20,763 nucleotides of DNA from Bacillota bacterium (GCA_023434855.1 JAEYSJ010000153.1:1-20763); one strand, 5' to 3'. Shown: positions 7,120 to 13,605, counted from the stretch's first letter. Numbers and translations are program-made. Notes: generated by a model not told the origin, from the letters alone.

Positions 7120-8145
7120 TTAGGATTCCCTCCTTAACAGATAGAGGAAAAACGGCGCCCCAAAAAATGCCATGATGATACCAACAGGTAGCTCAACCGG
7201 TGAAAATAATGTTTGTGCTAATGTATCACTAAGTGTTACCACACCCATGCCCAACAGAGCCGAAGCCGGTAGTAAGAAACGATAATCCGACCCAATCAAT
7301 AGCCGTGCCCCGTGTGGCACTATGAGACCGACAAAACCTAATAATCCCGCTACACTAACAGCGCTGGCAGCAAGTAAAGCAGCTACCGCTGTCATTGTAA
7401 TTCTCGTTAGCTCCACTTTCAATCCCAATCCTCTGGCGACTTCATCACCCAAGCTTAGTACATTCAGATGCTTAGCGCCCCAATAGGCAAATAAACTGCC
7501 ACAAATAGCATAAGGCAGGATAATATATAAATGAGGCCAGCTTCGCGCCGCTAACCCGCCAACCATCCACATCAACGCCCCATGTACGCGGTCACTGTAA
7601 AATACCAGAAGGGCCGAGATACCCGACCCTAGAAACGCCGAAACAGCCACCCCGGCTAACACGATTCTGATAGGACGTATACCACCTTTCCAAGCTAGAA
7701 TGTAGATTAGGCAGGCTGCGCCCATGGCCCCTGTAAACGCCACCGGGGTTAATAAATAATCCATTTTAGGCAATAGCACCAATACAATAATACCGGCAAG
7801 GCCGGCTCCTGAGGAAATCCCAATAATATGAGGATCGGCCAAAGGATTTTTCATGACAGCTTGCAAAATGGCTCCTGATAAGGCCAAATTCATCCCTACC
7901 AACGCCCCGACTAAAGTGCGCGGCAATCGGATGTTCCAAATAATCTGGCCCTTTACATCTGCGCCTTTGTTAATAACAGCCTGAACAATATCATGAATTG
8001 GTATGTTAACCGCGCCTTTAACAAGGCCAACTATAAGTCCACTTAACGCAAAAAGGGCAAACACAACCAAAATAAAACTACGCCAAATGGCCCTTTCACT
8101 ATTAAAGGAATTACTAAATGCTTTTATTAACTTGCTGATCGTCAT
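7120..8145 (-). CDS. btuC: Corrinoid/siderophore ABC importer permease (BtuC/FecCD family)
   Basis: A 341-aa polytopic membrane protein with around ten helices. FecCD hallmarks are present: RLPRTLVGALVGMNLALSG (73-91), NPLADPHIIGISSGAG (100-115), [16 protein letters not shown] (270-285) and ELPVGIIMAFFGAPFF (318-333). It would form the dimeric inner-membrane channel served by the lipoprotein upstream and the ATPase downstream. Its ATG overlaps the TGA of btuF1 (ATGA at 8142-8145), so the two are translationally coupled. The substrate is inferred from the cobalamin-gene neighbourhood. Confidence 0.85.
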   Translation of the reverse strand: MTISKLIKAFSNSFNSERAIWRSFILVVFALFALSGLIVGLVKGAVNIPIHDIVQAVINKGADVKGQIIWNIRLPRTLVGALVGMNLALSGAILQAVMKNPLADPHIIGISSGAGLAGIIVLVLLPKMDYLLTPVAFTGAMGAACLIYILAWKGGIRPIRIVLAGVAVSAFLGSGISALLVFYSDRVHGALMWMVGGLAARSWPHLYIILPYAICGSLFAYWGAKHLNVLSLGDEVARGLGLKVELTRITMTAVAALLAASAVSVAGLLGFVGLIVPHGARLLIGSDYRFLLPASALLGMGVVTLSDTLAQTLFSPVELPVGIIMAFFGAPFFLYLLRRES

Positions 8146-9116
8146 TTAGCATAGACCTCGGGATAAACGAGTTTGGCCATATACTCCGCTGTATCAGCTA
8201 TTCTAAGGCCAGGATTTAGCAAAAATAAGTCAGATGGTAAAAAAATAACTTTTTTATTTTGTACTGCTCGCAAGGTAGACCATGCCGGATTCGCTTCTAC
8301 ATCCTCACGCATTGTTTTTTCTATTTCCGCTTCTTTTCCCATGGTCACTACAAACAAAATATCCGGATCACTCTCAGCTAATTTTTCCAGACTATATGGT
8401 GTTGTATCCGCCCCATTGTCTATCGGTTTATTACCGGCGGCAACATTCTGCAAATGTAAAAGCTTGGCTGTATTACCGGCAATACTATTTTCGAGTTCCA
8501 GTGAAACTCCTTTAGCAGTTGCGTGTAAAATAGCAATTTTTGTAGTTTGGTTAGGAAGTTTATCGGTAATGAGCTTCAATTTGGCATTAATATTTTGCGT
8601 TATTGCCTGGGCCTTTTCCTGTGTGCCAACAATATTACCAAATAAGGTAATTTTATCGAAAACGTCATCATAAGTTTTATATTTAAGAACAATCACCGGG
8701 ATATTATTACTTTCCAGTAACGGAACAAGTTTATCATGCATTCCTTGCATGGCAATAACTAAATCCGGCTGTAACGATACTACTTTTTCAATATTAATAT
8801 TATATACAAGTCCTACTTCAGGAACGTCCTGCGCTTGTTGCAGGGAAGCGGTAAGCTTTGCGTTCGAATTAGGACGACCGACAGCCTTTCCGTCAACCGC
8901 ATAAAGGAGTTCAAGGAAAGACGGTGACAAAACTACAATTTTTTCTGGCTTGTGCTGTAAAACGATGTTTCGCCCGGCGTCATCCTTTATGGTTAAATAA
9001 CTCTTTTGCGTTTCGTTTTCCGTTGCAGCCTGTTTGGATTGTAGTCCACACCCTGTTAGCAGCGAAGCCGCCATTATTAAAATTGATACCGTTTTAAAAG
9101 CCAGATTAGCTTTCAA
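8142..9116 (-). CDS. btuF: Corrinoid-binding lipoprotein, ABC importer (BtuF/FepB family)
   Basis: I place the start at a TTG (complement of 9114-9116), with AGAGGTG six nucleotides upstream. This gives a 324-aa protein with a clean lipoprotein signal: MKANLAFKTV, hydrophobic core, then LLTGC with lipid-modified Cys23. Starting further upstream would add 21 charged residues before the signal and overlap cbiL. The mature part shows the class III binding-protein pattern: KPEKIVVLSPSFLELLYAV near the start, VSLQPDLVIAM in the middle, and a C-terminal lobe ending near LRIADTAEYMAKLVYPE. It would deliver a corrinoid or metal chelate to the adjacent permease. It lies 43 bp after cbiL. Confidence 0.85.
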   Translation of the reverse strand: MKANLAFKTVSILIMAASLLTGCGLQSKQAATENETQKSYLTIKDDAGRNIVLQHKPEKIVVLSPSFLELLYAVDGKAVGRPNSNAKLTASLQQAQDVPEVGLVYNINIEKVVSLQPDLVIAMQGMHDKLVPLLESNNIPVIVLKYKTYDDVFDKITLFGNIVGTQEKAQAITQNINAKLKLITDKLPNQTTKIAILHATAKGVSLELENSIAGNTAKLLHLQNVAAGNKPIDNGADTTPYSLEKLAESDPDILFVVTMGKEAEIEKTMREDVEANPAWSTLRAVQNKKVIFLPSDLFLLNPGLRIADTAEYMAKLVYPEVYAK

Positions 9117-9159
9117 ACTTAACACCTCTTTTTTTATTACTGCTGTTATAGAATCGTCT

Positions 9160-9861
9160 CTATGCTTCGCGGCGGGCAAGTATTGTCGATAAGTAATTTA
9201 TCTTTTCGCCGCCAAGATCGGATAAATTACGAACCACTTGTTCATCTTCCAAGCCACAGCGGCTGATCATAACGGCATCCTTAGCCAGCCCGTGTTTTTT
9301 GAGCTTTTCTATCACTTGACTGCAGTTTTTATATACTTTCATTAACACCACATTATCTGCCTTCTCCAATGCTTCATCCAGTTTATCCTCAGCAATAGTG
9401 GCCGGAATCACGCTTAACACATTATTGCCTTCTACCAACGGATACCCTAGCTTGCTGCCGATTGCACAAAAAGCAGTAACTCCGGGAACGGTTTCAATTG
9501 GATAGCCGCAGTTTTCCAACAGGCGGAAGACATAGATGTATGTACTGTAGAACATGGGATCTCCGAGTGTTAAAAACACCACCTTCTTTCCAGCTGATAA
9601 TAATTCAACAATAACATTTTTATTGTTTTCCCAGGCATCGGAAAGGGCGTCATTATTAAAAACCATGGGAAATACCAGTTTTACGATTTGCACACGTTCT
9701 TTCAAAAAAGGTTTGGCAATTGTTAAAGCCGTACTGTCTTCCTTCTTTTCCGTTTTGGGAGCAATAATTACATCAGCTTCTCCAATTACCTTAATCGCTT
9801 TCATTGTCAAAAGCTCGGGATCTCCGGGGCCAACACCTACACCGTAAAATATGCCGCTCAT
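9160..9861 (-). CDS. cbiL: Cobalt-factor II / precorrin-2 C20-methyltransferase
   Basis: A 233-aa SAM-dependent tetrapyrrole methylase that methylates C20 of cobalt-factor II in the anaerobic cobalamin pathway. The SAM-binding loop GVGVGPGDPELLT (7-19) and the second glycine-rich motif LGDPMFYSTY (99-108) match CbiL/CobI; the Pro-x-Phe/Leu-Tyr-Ser-Thr form is the usual mark of this branch of the family. VPGVTAFCAIGSKLGYPLV (125-143) is also conserved. The start at 9861 is set by GGAGG eight nucleotides upstream; the longer frame to 9888 has no such site. It heads the cbiL-btuFCD group, preceded by a 266-bp hairpin-rich region. Confidence 0.9.
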   Translation of the reverse strand: MSGIFYGVGVGPGDPELLTMKAIKVIGEADVIIAPKTEKKEDSTALTIAKPFLKERVQIVKLVFPMVFNNDALSDAWENNKNVIVELLSAGKKVVFLTLGDPMFYSTYIYVFRLLENCGYPIETVPGVTAFCAIGSKLGYPLVEGNNVLSVIPATIAEDKLDEALEKADNVVLMKVYKNCSQVIEKLKKHGLAKDAVMISRCGLEDEQVVRNLSDLGGEKINYLSTILARREA

Positions 9862-9904
9862 TTTATTACCTCCATTTATTAAATCCAAATTCTTATTAGA
9901 AAAA

Positions 9905-9918
9905 TCAGCTTACGCTGA
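9905..9918 (-). terminator. Small hairpin with U tract just upstream of cbiL
   Basis: TCAGC (9905-9909) pairs with GCTGA (9914-9918) around a 4-nt loop. On the minus strand the stem is followed by TTTTTCT. It sits in the cbiL leader, 44 nt before the start, so it would act as a weak attenuator of transcription arriving from the porin side rather than as an end of operon. Confidence 0.4.
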
Positions 9919-9984
9919 GCCATTATCAACACCATTTAAAATATCGGACTCGCAAAAACTATAACTTCCGGTAAAACAGCAAAA

Positions 9985-10011
9985 ATAAAATCCTGGAGAC
10001 CGGGATTTTAT
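9985..10011 (-). terminator. Intrinsic terminator downstream of the SLH-porin
   Basis: ATAAAATCC (9985-9993) and GGATTTTAT (10003-10011) form a perfect 9-bp stem with a 9-nt loop. On the minus strand the stem runs into TTTTTGCTGTTTT. It is the best terminator for the cbiK-porin transcript. Confidence 0.7.
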
Positions 10012-10021
10012 CTAATTCAAT

Positions 10022-10109
10022 GGCTCCCACTTGCAGCGAGAGAGTTTCATCTTTACACTGCAGCAGGGGATAATCCCCCACTGCAGCCAAAAAGGTCCAG
10101 CTTTAGCTG
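10022..10109 (-). other. Structured intergenic element with a repeated GC motif
   Basis: The segment holds three pieces. First, a compound hairpin: CTGCAG (10058-10063) with CTGCAG (10081-10086), and inside it GGGGA (10066-10070) with TCCCC (10074-10078). Second, an approximate direct repeat, GGCTCCCACTTGCAGCG (10022-10038) and TCCCCCACTGCAGCC (10074-10088). Third, a small CAGC/GCTG hairpin (10098-10109) followed on the minus strand by T5, close to the porin stop codon. I cannot match it to a riboswitch class; it looks like a dispersed intergenic repeat or a 3' UTR structure of the porin mRNA. Confidence 0.5.
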
Positions 10110-10127
10110 ATTATTATTACTTTTCGA

Positions 10128-11384
10128 TTAGAATGTGTATACCAACTGAGCAGTAAAGTTATTATAATTCGTATTTTGATTATCATTACTCTTCAAGTTA
10201 TCATATTGAAGTGTCAGAATACCGTTTTTGAATACGGCATATTCAAAACCATATTCAAATCCTTTTTTATTGGCAAGTAAGTCCCCAGCCTGATCAGCGC
10301 CGTCAAGAGTCGTGTTATTGGTAAATCCTTGATCAGCCTTTCGATAACCTACCCACAATCCATAGCTTTGTGGTTTATCGCCATCGGCACCTAAATATTT
10401 AGCTTTTGCCATCCATGCTTTGGGGGCAGTGCCATTAGGCAGTTTGACAGCATCAGCATTGTTTTTACCATATTCAAAAGTAAGTCCGATATTTTGAATA
10501 CCATTATAACCAAATCCGGCAGTCCAGGTTTTTAATGGCGTACCTGTATCTTCTTTGCTCTTTGCATAAACAAGTGTCAAATCGAAGTCTTTATTAAGCG
10601 TCCAATCAGCATTAGCCGCTAAAACGTTAGTACCTGCTAATGAATTTCCTATACCACCGCATTTAAAAGCAGCGCCTGTAAATTTAAGTTGATCGCCGAC
10701 TGTGAAACTAAAACCATCTTGCACTGAATCCTGACCATCTCCGTCGTAAAGTAGACCTTTACCCAGGAAAATCGGCTGACGGCCAAGAGCGAAAGAACCG
10801 TTGCCGAAAGCTTTGCCAGTCAAATAGGCCAGGTTTAATTGGCTGGGAGCACTAGCGCCGTTACCGCTAGCAAATGATTCCGCCTGGTAACGGCCCACAA
10901 AGGCCAGATCATCGCCCAAATCAGCGCTCATACCAAGACGCAGACGAGTCTTTTCAGCAGGGTTTTGGGTTGGATCTCCGGGTACCTTTGTCCATTCATA
11001 ACGCGAACGAACTTCACCCGTAAATTTAATATTGCCGACTTTGTTTTCCAAAGCGGTTACGCGAACACCAAGCTTGGTTAATTCATCGCTGAACTCGGCC
11101 TCTAATTTAGCAATTTCAGCCTTTTGTTCAGCATTGGCTTTGTCTTCATTAGCCATAGCTTTCGCAACAATTGCAGCCATTTCATAACGGGTCATAGTTC
11201 TGTCACCACGGAAAGTTCCATCACCATATCCCGTAATAATACCGGCTTTAGCCAGTTTTGCTACCGAATCATAAGACCAGTGTTTGGCCGGAACATCAAT
11301 GAAAGGGTTCGCAGCAGCAAAGGCGCTACTGGCTAGGCTCAGTGCGAATACCAACGCCAAAGTGACTATTAAACTTTTTTTCAT
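10128..11384 (-). CDS. SLH-domain outer-membrane porin (OmpM/Mep45-like)
   Basis: A 418-aa outer-membrane protein. A classical signal peptide ends near AFA (residues 21-23). A single SLH domain follows (about 26-78), with FIDVPAKHWSYDSVAKL and GIITGYGDGTFRGDRTMTR. A charged coiled-coil linker (80-118) leads to a beta-barrel of alternating strands (119-418) that ends with the aromatic Phe418 expected by the BAM machinery. This is the Negativicutes tether-porin architecture: the SLH domain binds the cell wall while the barrel lies in the outer membrane. It lies 72 bp downstream of cbiK on the same strand, with a GGGGTGG site upstream of its ATG. Co-regulation with cbiK by cobalamin is possible but not shown. 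Confidence 0.92.
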   Translation of the reverse strand: MKKSLIVTLALVFALSLASSAFAAANPFIDVPAKHWSYDSVAKLAKAGIITGYGDGTFRGDRTMTRYEMAAIVAKAMANEDKANAEQKAEIAKLEAEFSDELTKLGVRVTALENKVGNIKFTGEVRSRYEWTKVPGDPTQNPAEKTRLRLGMSADLGDDLAFVGRYQAESFASGNGASAPSQLNLAYLTGKAFGNGSFALGRQPIFLGKGLLYDGDGQDSVQDGFSFTVGDQLKFTGAAFKCGGIGNSLAGTNVLAANADWTLNKDFDLTLVYAKSKEDTGTPLKTWTAGFGYNGIQNIGLTFEYGKNNADAVKLPNGTAPKAWMAKAKYLGADGDKPQSYGLWVGYRKADQGFTNNTTLDGADQAGDLLANKKGFEYGFEYAVFKNGILTLQYDNLKSNDNQNTNYNNFTAQLVYTF

Positions 11385-11456
11385 TCATTTTCCACCCCAG
11401 ATTCTTGGAAATATTATTATTTGGTTTCCATCACTCACGTTCCTATATACGTTCAT

Positions 11457-12488
11457 TTAATGTCCCATCATATGGTGAGCCTTTGCTGGAGCTGTTTCAT
11501 TTTGTAATGCATCCCAAGCTTCATTGGCGCGATCAACAAACAGTTTACGAACATTTGCGTTTTCACCTAGTCCATGAATATATGCGGATACCTTAAATCC
11601 TTCTTTTTCTAACACGGATTTATGCGATTCTGGATCTGCTCCGGCCATATCATGATTGGCATGATCACCTGCAACCATCATCATAGGAATCAAAGTAACG
11701 TTTTTGATCCCTTTTTCTTTTAACTGAGGAATTACGGTTTCTAAACTAGGCCATCCTTCCACCGTATAAATAAAGACATTATTCCATCCCATTTCATTTA
11801 TGCGAGCCTGCATAACGGAATAATAGGCATTAGACGGATGCGGTGTACCATGATCCATCAATAAAATAGCATCATGTTTTCCTATTTTGGGGAATTCTGT
11901 CTTGATTGCATTTAAAGCTTCCGTAACATCGTCCCTCTGTTTTTCTTGTCCCATCCAGTACATTAAGGATGTTCCCAGAGTCATTTTTTTGAATTGATTT
12001 TTGTATAAATCAAAAATCGCTCTATCATAAGAATATTCCATACCGGGAATAACATCTAATGTGGTAAGGGCAATTCGTGTATACCCCTCGGCTTTTAATT
12101 GCGCAAGAGCTTCTTCCGGTGTTGGAATTTTAATCCCTTCTTTTTCCTGAATCCGATCAATAATAATATGTGAAGTAAATGCTAAGATCACTTTCGTATC
12201 CGGATGCGCAGCCTGAATATCCGCGACAGTTTGTTCAATTGTTGCTTTGCGTGAATCGGTAAATGTCGTGCCAAAGCTCATCACCACAATAGCATCTTTA
12301 TTTTCCAGCTCCTTCATGCTGGCATTTTCTGATACACGTACGCCAATCTCTGCTGCATTCCTTAGTGCTGGTGTTGCATTCTTTACCTCTGGATTTAGTT
12401 GATAGTTCGCATACACTGATGCTCCATTCACAGTAATGAAGGTAGCACAGGCCAGAGAAACAGCGAGCATTTTTTTCCAATTTTTCAT
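11457..12488 (-). CDS. cbiK: Sirohydrochlorin cobaltochelatase with signal peptide (CbiK, exported type)
   Basis: About 343 aa. The mature part is a CbiK-type class II chelatase that inserts Co(II) into sirohydrochlorin. MSFGTTFTDSRKATI (70-84), LLMDHGTPHPSN (209-220; His213, His217), TVEGWPSL (242-249; Glu244) and MMMVAGDHANHDMAG (269-283; His276) carry the metal-binding and catalytic residues. Unlike cytoplasmic CbiK it opens MKNWKKMLAVSLACATF and has a Sec signal with a likely cut after SVYA (A27), resembling the periplasmic CbiK of Desulfovibrio vulgaris. It ends in a His/Met-rich tail, HHMMGH. The start is uncertain: ATG at 12488 (AAAGGA 12 nt upstream), ATG at 12500, or TTG at 12518. 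It follows a cobalamin riboswitch by about 340 nt. Confidence 0.88.
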   Translation of the reverse strand: MKNWKKMLAVSLACATFITVNGASVYANYQLNPEVKNATPALRNAAEIGVRVSENASMKELENKDAIVVMSFGTTFTDSRKATIEQTVADIQAAHPDTKVILAFTSHIIIDRIQEKEGIKIPTPEEALAQLKAEGYTRIALTTLDVIPGMEYSYDRAIFDLYKNQFKKMTLGTSLMYWMGQEKQRDDVTEALNAIKTEFPKIGKHDAILLMDHGTPHPSNAYYSVMQARINEMGWNNVFIYTVEGWPSLETVIPQLKEKGIKNVTLIPMMMVAGDHANHDMAGADPESHKSVLEKEGFKVSAYIHGLGENANVRKLFVDRANEAWDALQNETAPAKAHHMMGH

Positions 12489-12725
12489 TTTTATAATCAT
12501 TCCTTTTGTTACGCTCAAAGCACGAAACGGGATGAAACAACCGTTGCCCTTAAGCTTATTTTGTTTTAAAACTAGAATTCTGTGGCAAAAGTAATTTTAG
12601 AGCAGACTCGGGCACAATATATAGCACATTTTTCAGTAGATAATTCCATATATTGTAGTCATTTAAGGGTCCATGGTCAGTATCGAGAAATCGCCTCCTA
12701 ACATGACAGTCTGCCAAATAAATAA

Positions 12726-12746
12726 GACCTCCCAATAGAGGAGGTC
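12726..12746 (-). terminator. Second hairpin of the cbiK leader (terminator or SD-sequestering)
   Basis: GACCTCC (12726-12732) pairs perfectly with GGAGGTC (12740-12746) across a 7-nt loop. On the minus strand it is followed by TTATTTATTT. It may be a second intrinsic terminator in the riboswitch 1 leader. Its 3' arm also contains GGAGG, ten nucleotides before an in-frame TTG of a 53-codon open frame, so it could instead mask a ribosome-binding site. Confidence 0.5.
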
Positions 12747-12779
12747 GTTAATTGTACACTGCTGAATGTCAATAAAAAT

Positions 12780-12799
12780 CCCAGCTGTTGACAGCCGGG
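12780..12799 (-). terminator. Intrinsic terminator of cobalamin riboswitch 1
   Basis: On the minus strand CCCGGCTG and CAGCTGGG form an 8-bp stem with one G-U pair and a 4-nt loop, followed by ATTTTTATT. It lies about 30 nt after the P13 region of riboswitch 1, as expected for a cobalamin-induced terminator. The same stem type and U tract recur after riboswitch 2. Confidence 0.85.
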
Positions 12800-12828
12800 A
12801 AGAAATAGTACACTCTGTACATAATCCC

Positions 12829-13016
12829 CTCCCCATCGCTCGTGGGTAACACGGTGATTTTTAAATAGGCAGTTCTCCTGGCTCTGGATCATAACTCGCC
12901 CAAACCTTCCCAAGACTTTCGTCCCAGTGGCATATACTTGGGTTCGCTCCCCATTACAGTGGCGGGACCGCGCCGGCATTACACCGGTCTTCCCTATTAA
13001 GCCCCGTAGGGCACCT
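12829..13016 (-). promoter_or_regulatory. Cobalamin riboswitch 1 (upstream of cbiK)
   Basis: Read on the minus strand, the element begins AGGTGCCCTACGGGGC (at 13016). It contains AATAGGGAAGACCGG, GGTCCCGCCACTGTAATGGG and GGGACGAAAGTCTTGGGAAGG, and the B12 box AGCCAGGAGAACTGCC (complement of 12868-12883). The P13 hairpin CCCACGAGCGATGGG, whose loop makes the kissing contact, lies at 12831-12845. All the core blocks of the cobalamin family are present in order. A promoter is upstream and a terminator downstream, so high corrinoid should stop transcription before cbiK. The 149-nt core 12868-13016 matches riboswitch 2 at 141 positions. Confidence 0.95.
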
Positions 13017-13042
13017 ACTCCAACATTATTAATTTTTGGAAA

Positions 13043-13056
13043 TAAGAACGTTCTTA
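13043..13056. promoter_or_regulatory. Perfect palindrome at the riboswitch 1 transcription start
   Basis: TAAGAACGTTCTTA is a perfect 14-bp palindrome that begins about 2 nt after the predicted start of transcription (near 13058) and lies just downstream of the -10 box. That is a classical repressor site position. No equivalent dyad occurs at the riboswitch 2 promoter. The binding protein is unknown; it is not a standard LexA box, because the half-sites abut without the usual spacer. Confidence 0.4.
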
Positions 13057-13064
13057 CAAAATTA

Positions 13065-13093
13065 ATACTAGCATACTGGCTAAATTTAGTCAA
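13065..13093 (-). promoter_or_regulatory. Promoter of riboswitch 1 / cbiK
   Basis: On the minus strand TTGACT (complement of 13088-13093), a 17-nt spacer, and TAGTAT (complement of 13065-13070) with an extended TGC immediately before it. Transcription should start near 13058, about 40 nt before the aptamer core. Confidence 0.8.
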
Positions 13094-13127
13094 TAACGAA
13101 ATGAAAAACTCCATCATTTTGCACCTT

Positions 13128-13157
13128 TTGAGGATTCGCAAGGTTTTACTCTATGTT
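13128..13157 (+). promoter_or_regulatory. Possible plus-strand promoter for the small structured element
   Basis: TTGAGG (13128-13133), an 18-nt spacer and TATGTT (13152-13157) give a moderate sigma-A promoter with a start near 13164. This would drive the plus-strand hairpins and the 20-codon ORF. Both hexamers deviate from consensus, so confidence is low. Confidence 0.3.
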
Positions 13158-13179
13158 AAAGCGTTATTGTAAAAGGATT

Positions 13180-13251
13180 GTCCCCTAACGGAGACGGTGT
13201 TGCGTTTACCAGGCGCAACTACAGAATATAAATAACGAAAGGAGTTTATAT
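13180..13251 (+). other. Structured plus-strand leader upstream of a 20-codon ORF
   Basis: Three consecutive hairpins fit the plus strand. GTCcCC/GGaGAC (13180-13185 with 13190-13195, one mismatch, loop TAAC). GTTGCG/CGCAAC (13199-13204 with 13214-13219). ATATAAA/TTTATAT (13226-13232 with 13245-13251), whose loop displays AAAGGAG and whose 3' arm pairs the first two bases of the ATG. This is the layout of a translationally controlled leader. I cannot match it to a known riboswitch family. Confidence 0.45.
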
Positions 13252-13312
13252 GGCACTATATCCTCGCCAAAATGGCAAAGACAAGGTTCCAACAATAGTT
13301 AACCCTCCCTGA
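13250..13312 (+). CDS. 20-codon ORF between the two riboswitches (possible leader peptide)
   Basis: ATG at 13250 follows AAAGGAG by 5 nt and opens a 20-codon frame, MALYPRQNGKDKVP then TIVNPP, ending at TGA 13310-13312. The last codons and the stop fall inside the left arm of an 18-bp perfect inverted repeat (13294-13335). The peptide is basic, with no signal or membrane segment, and I do not recognise it. It could be a leader peptide, a remnant of the 5' end of a longer gene, or a chance frame; the good ribosome-binding site and hairpin context argue against pure chance. Confidence 0.35.
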   Translation: MALYPRQNGKDKVPTIVNPP

Positions 13313-13335
13313 GCACGCAGGGAGGGTTAACTATT
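13294..13335. repeat. Perfect 18-bp inverted repeat
   Basis: AATAGTTAACCCTCCCTG (13294-13311) and its exact reverse complement (13318-13335) enclose the loop AGCACG. The stem is long and GC-containing, but neither direction carries a T tract (AAAAG follows on plus, GTTGGAACC on minus), so it is not a canonical intrinsic terminator. It lies between the terminator of riboswitch 2 and the plus-strand ORF. Roles in RNA stabilisation, RNase III processing or DNA binding are possible. Confidence 0.85.
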
Positions 13336-13361
13336 AAAAGAAAAACCATTCCAAATAAAAA

Positions 13362-13383
13362 TCCCGGCAGAAAACAGCCGGGA
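13362..13383 (-). terminator. Intrinsic terminator of cobalamin riboswitch 2
   Basis: On the minus strand TCCCGGC and GCCGGGA pair across an 8-nt loop, followed by TTTTTATTT. It lies about 35 nt after the riboswitch 2 P13 region and closely resembles the terminator of riboswitch 1 in both stem and tail. Confidence 0.9.
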
Positions 13384-13418
13384 AGGATAGATTTGGATAG
13401 ATTGCTCCAATAATCCCC

Positions 13419-13605
13419 TCCCCATCACTCGTGGGTATAACGGTGACTGTTAAACAGGCAGTTCTCCTGGCTCTGGATCAACGCTCGCCCAAACCTTCCC
13501 AAGACTTTCGTCCCAGTGGCATATACTTGGGTTCACTCCCCATTACAGTGGCGGGACCGCGCCGGTATTTCACCGGACTTCCCTATTAAGCCCCATAGGG
13601 CACCT
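13419..13605 (-). promoter_or_regulatory. Cobalamin riboswitch 2 (no downstream same-strand gene)
   Basis: On the minus strand it begins AGGTGCCCTATGGGGC (at 13605). It has the same core blocks as riboswitch 1, the B12 box AGCCAGGAGAACTGCC (complement of 13457-13472) and the P13 hairpin CCCACGAGTGATGGG. The 149-nt core 13457-13605 differs from riboswitch 1 at 8 positions, with no insertions or deletions; the B12 box and other core blocks are intact, so it should still bind. Its terminator (13362-13383) is followed by the inverted repeat, the antisense side of the plus-strand ORF, and then the riboswitch 1 promoter. There is no coding sequence between the two aptamers on this strand. Confidence 0.95.

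Noticed and set aside
8173..8673. Plus-strand frame of 166 codons opposite btuF
   Set aside because: Shadow of a well-supported lipoprotein gene; no ribosome-binding site and no recognisable motif.
10022..10109. Third cobalamin riboswitch or CRISPR-like repeats upstream of cbiL
   Set aside because: None of the cobalamin core blocks or the B12 box is present, and only two imperfect motif copies occur, without regular spacing.
12698..13141. Minus-strand frame of 147 codons across riboswitch 1
   Set aside because: It reads through the conserved aptamer, promoter and terminator; the nucleotide pattern is that of a cobalamin riboswitch and the frame has no suitable ribosome-binding site or recognisable domain.
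13180..13251. Known riboswitch (fluoride, guanidine-II, preQ1) or integron attC site on the plus strand
   Set aside because: The loops and conserved bases of those families do not fit; only generic hairpins around a ribosome-binding site can be supported.
13294..13335. Perfect inverted repeat as an intrinsic terminator
   Set aside because: No T tract follows in either direction, so I list it only as an inverted repeat.
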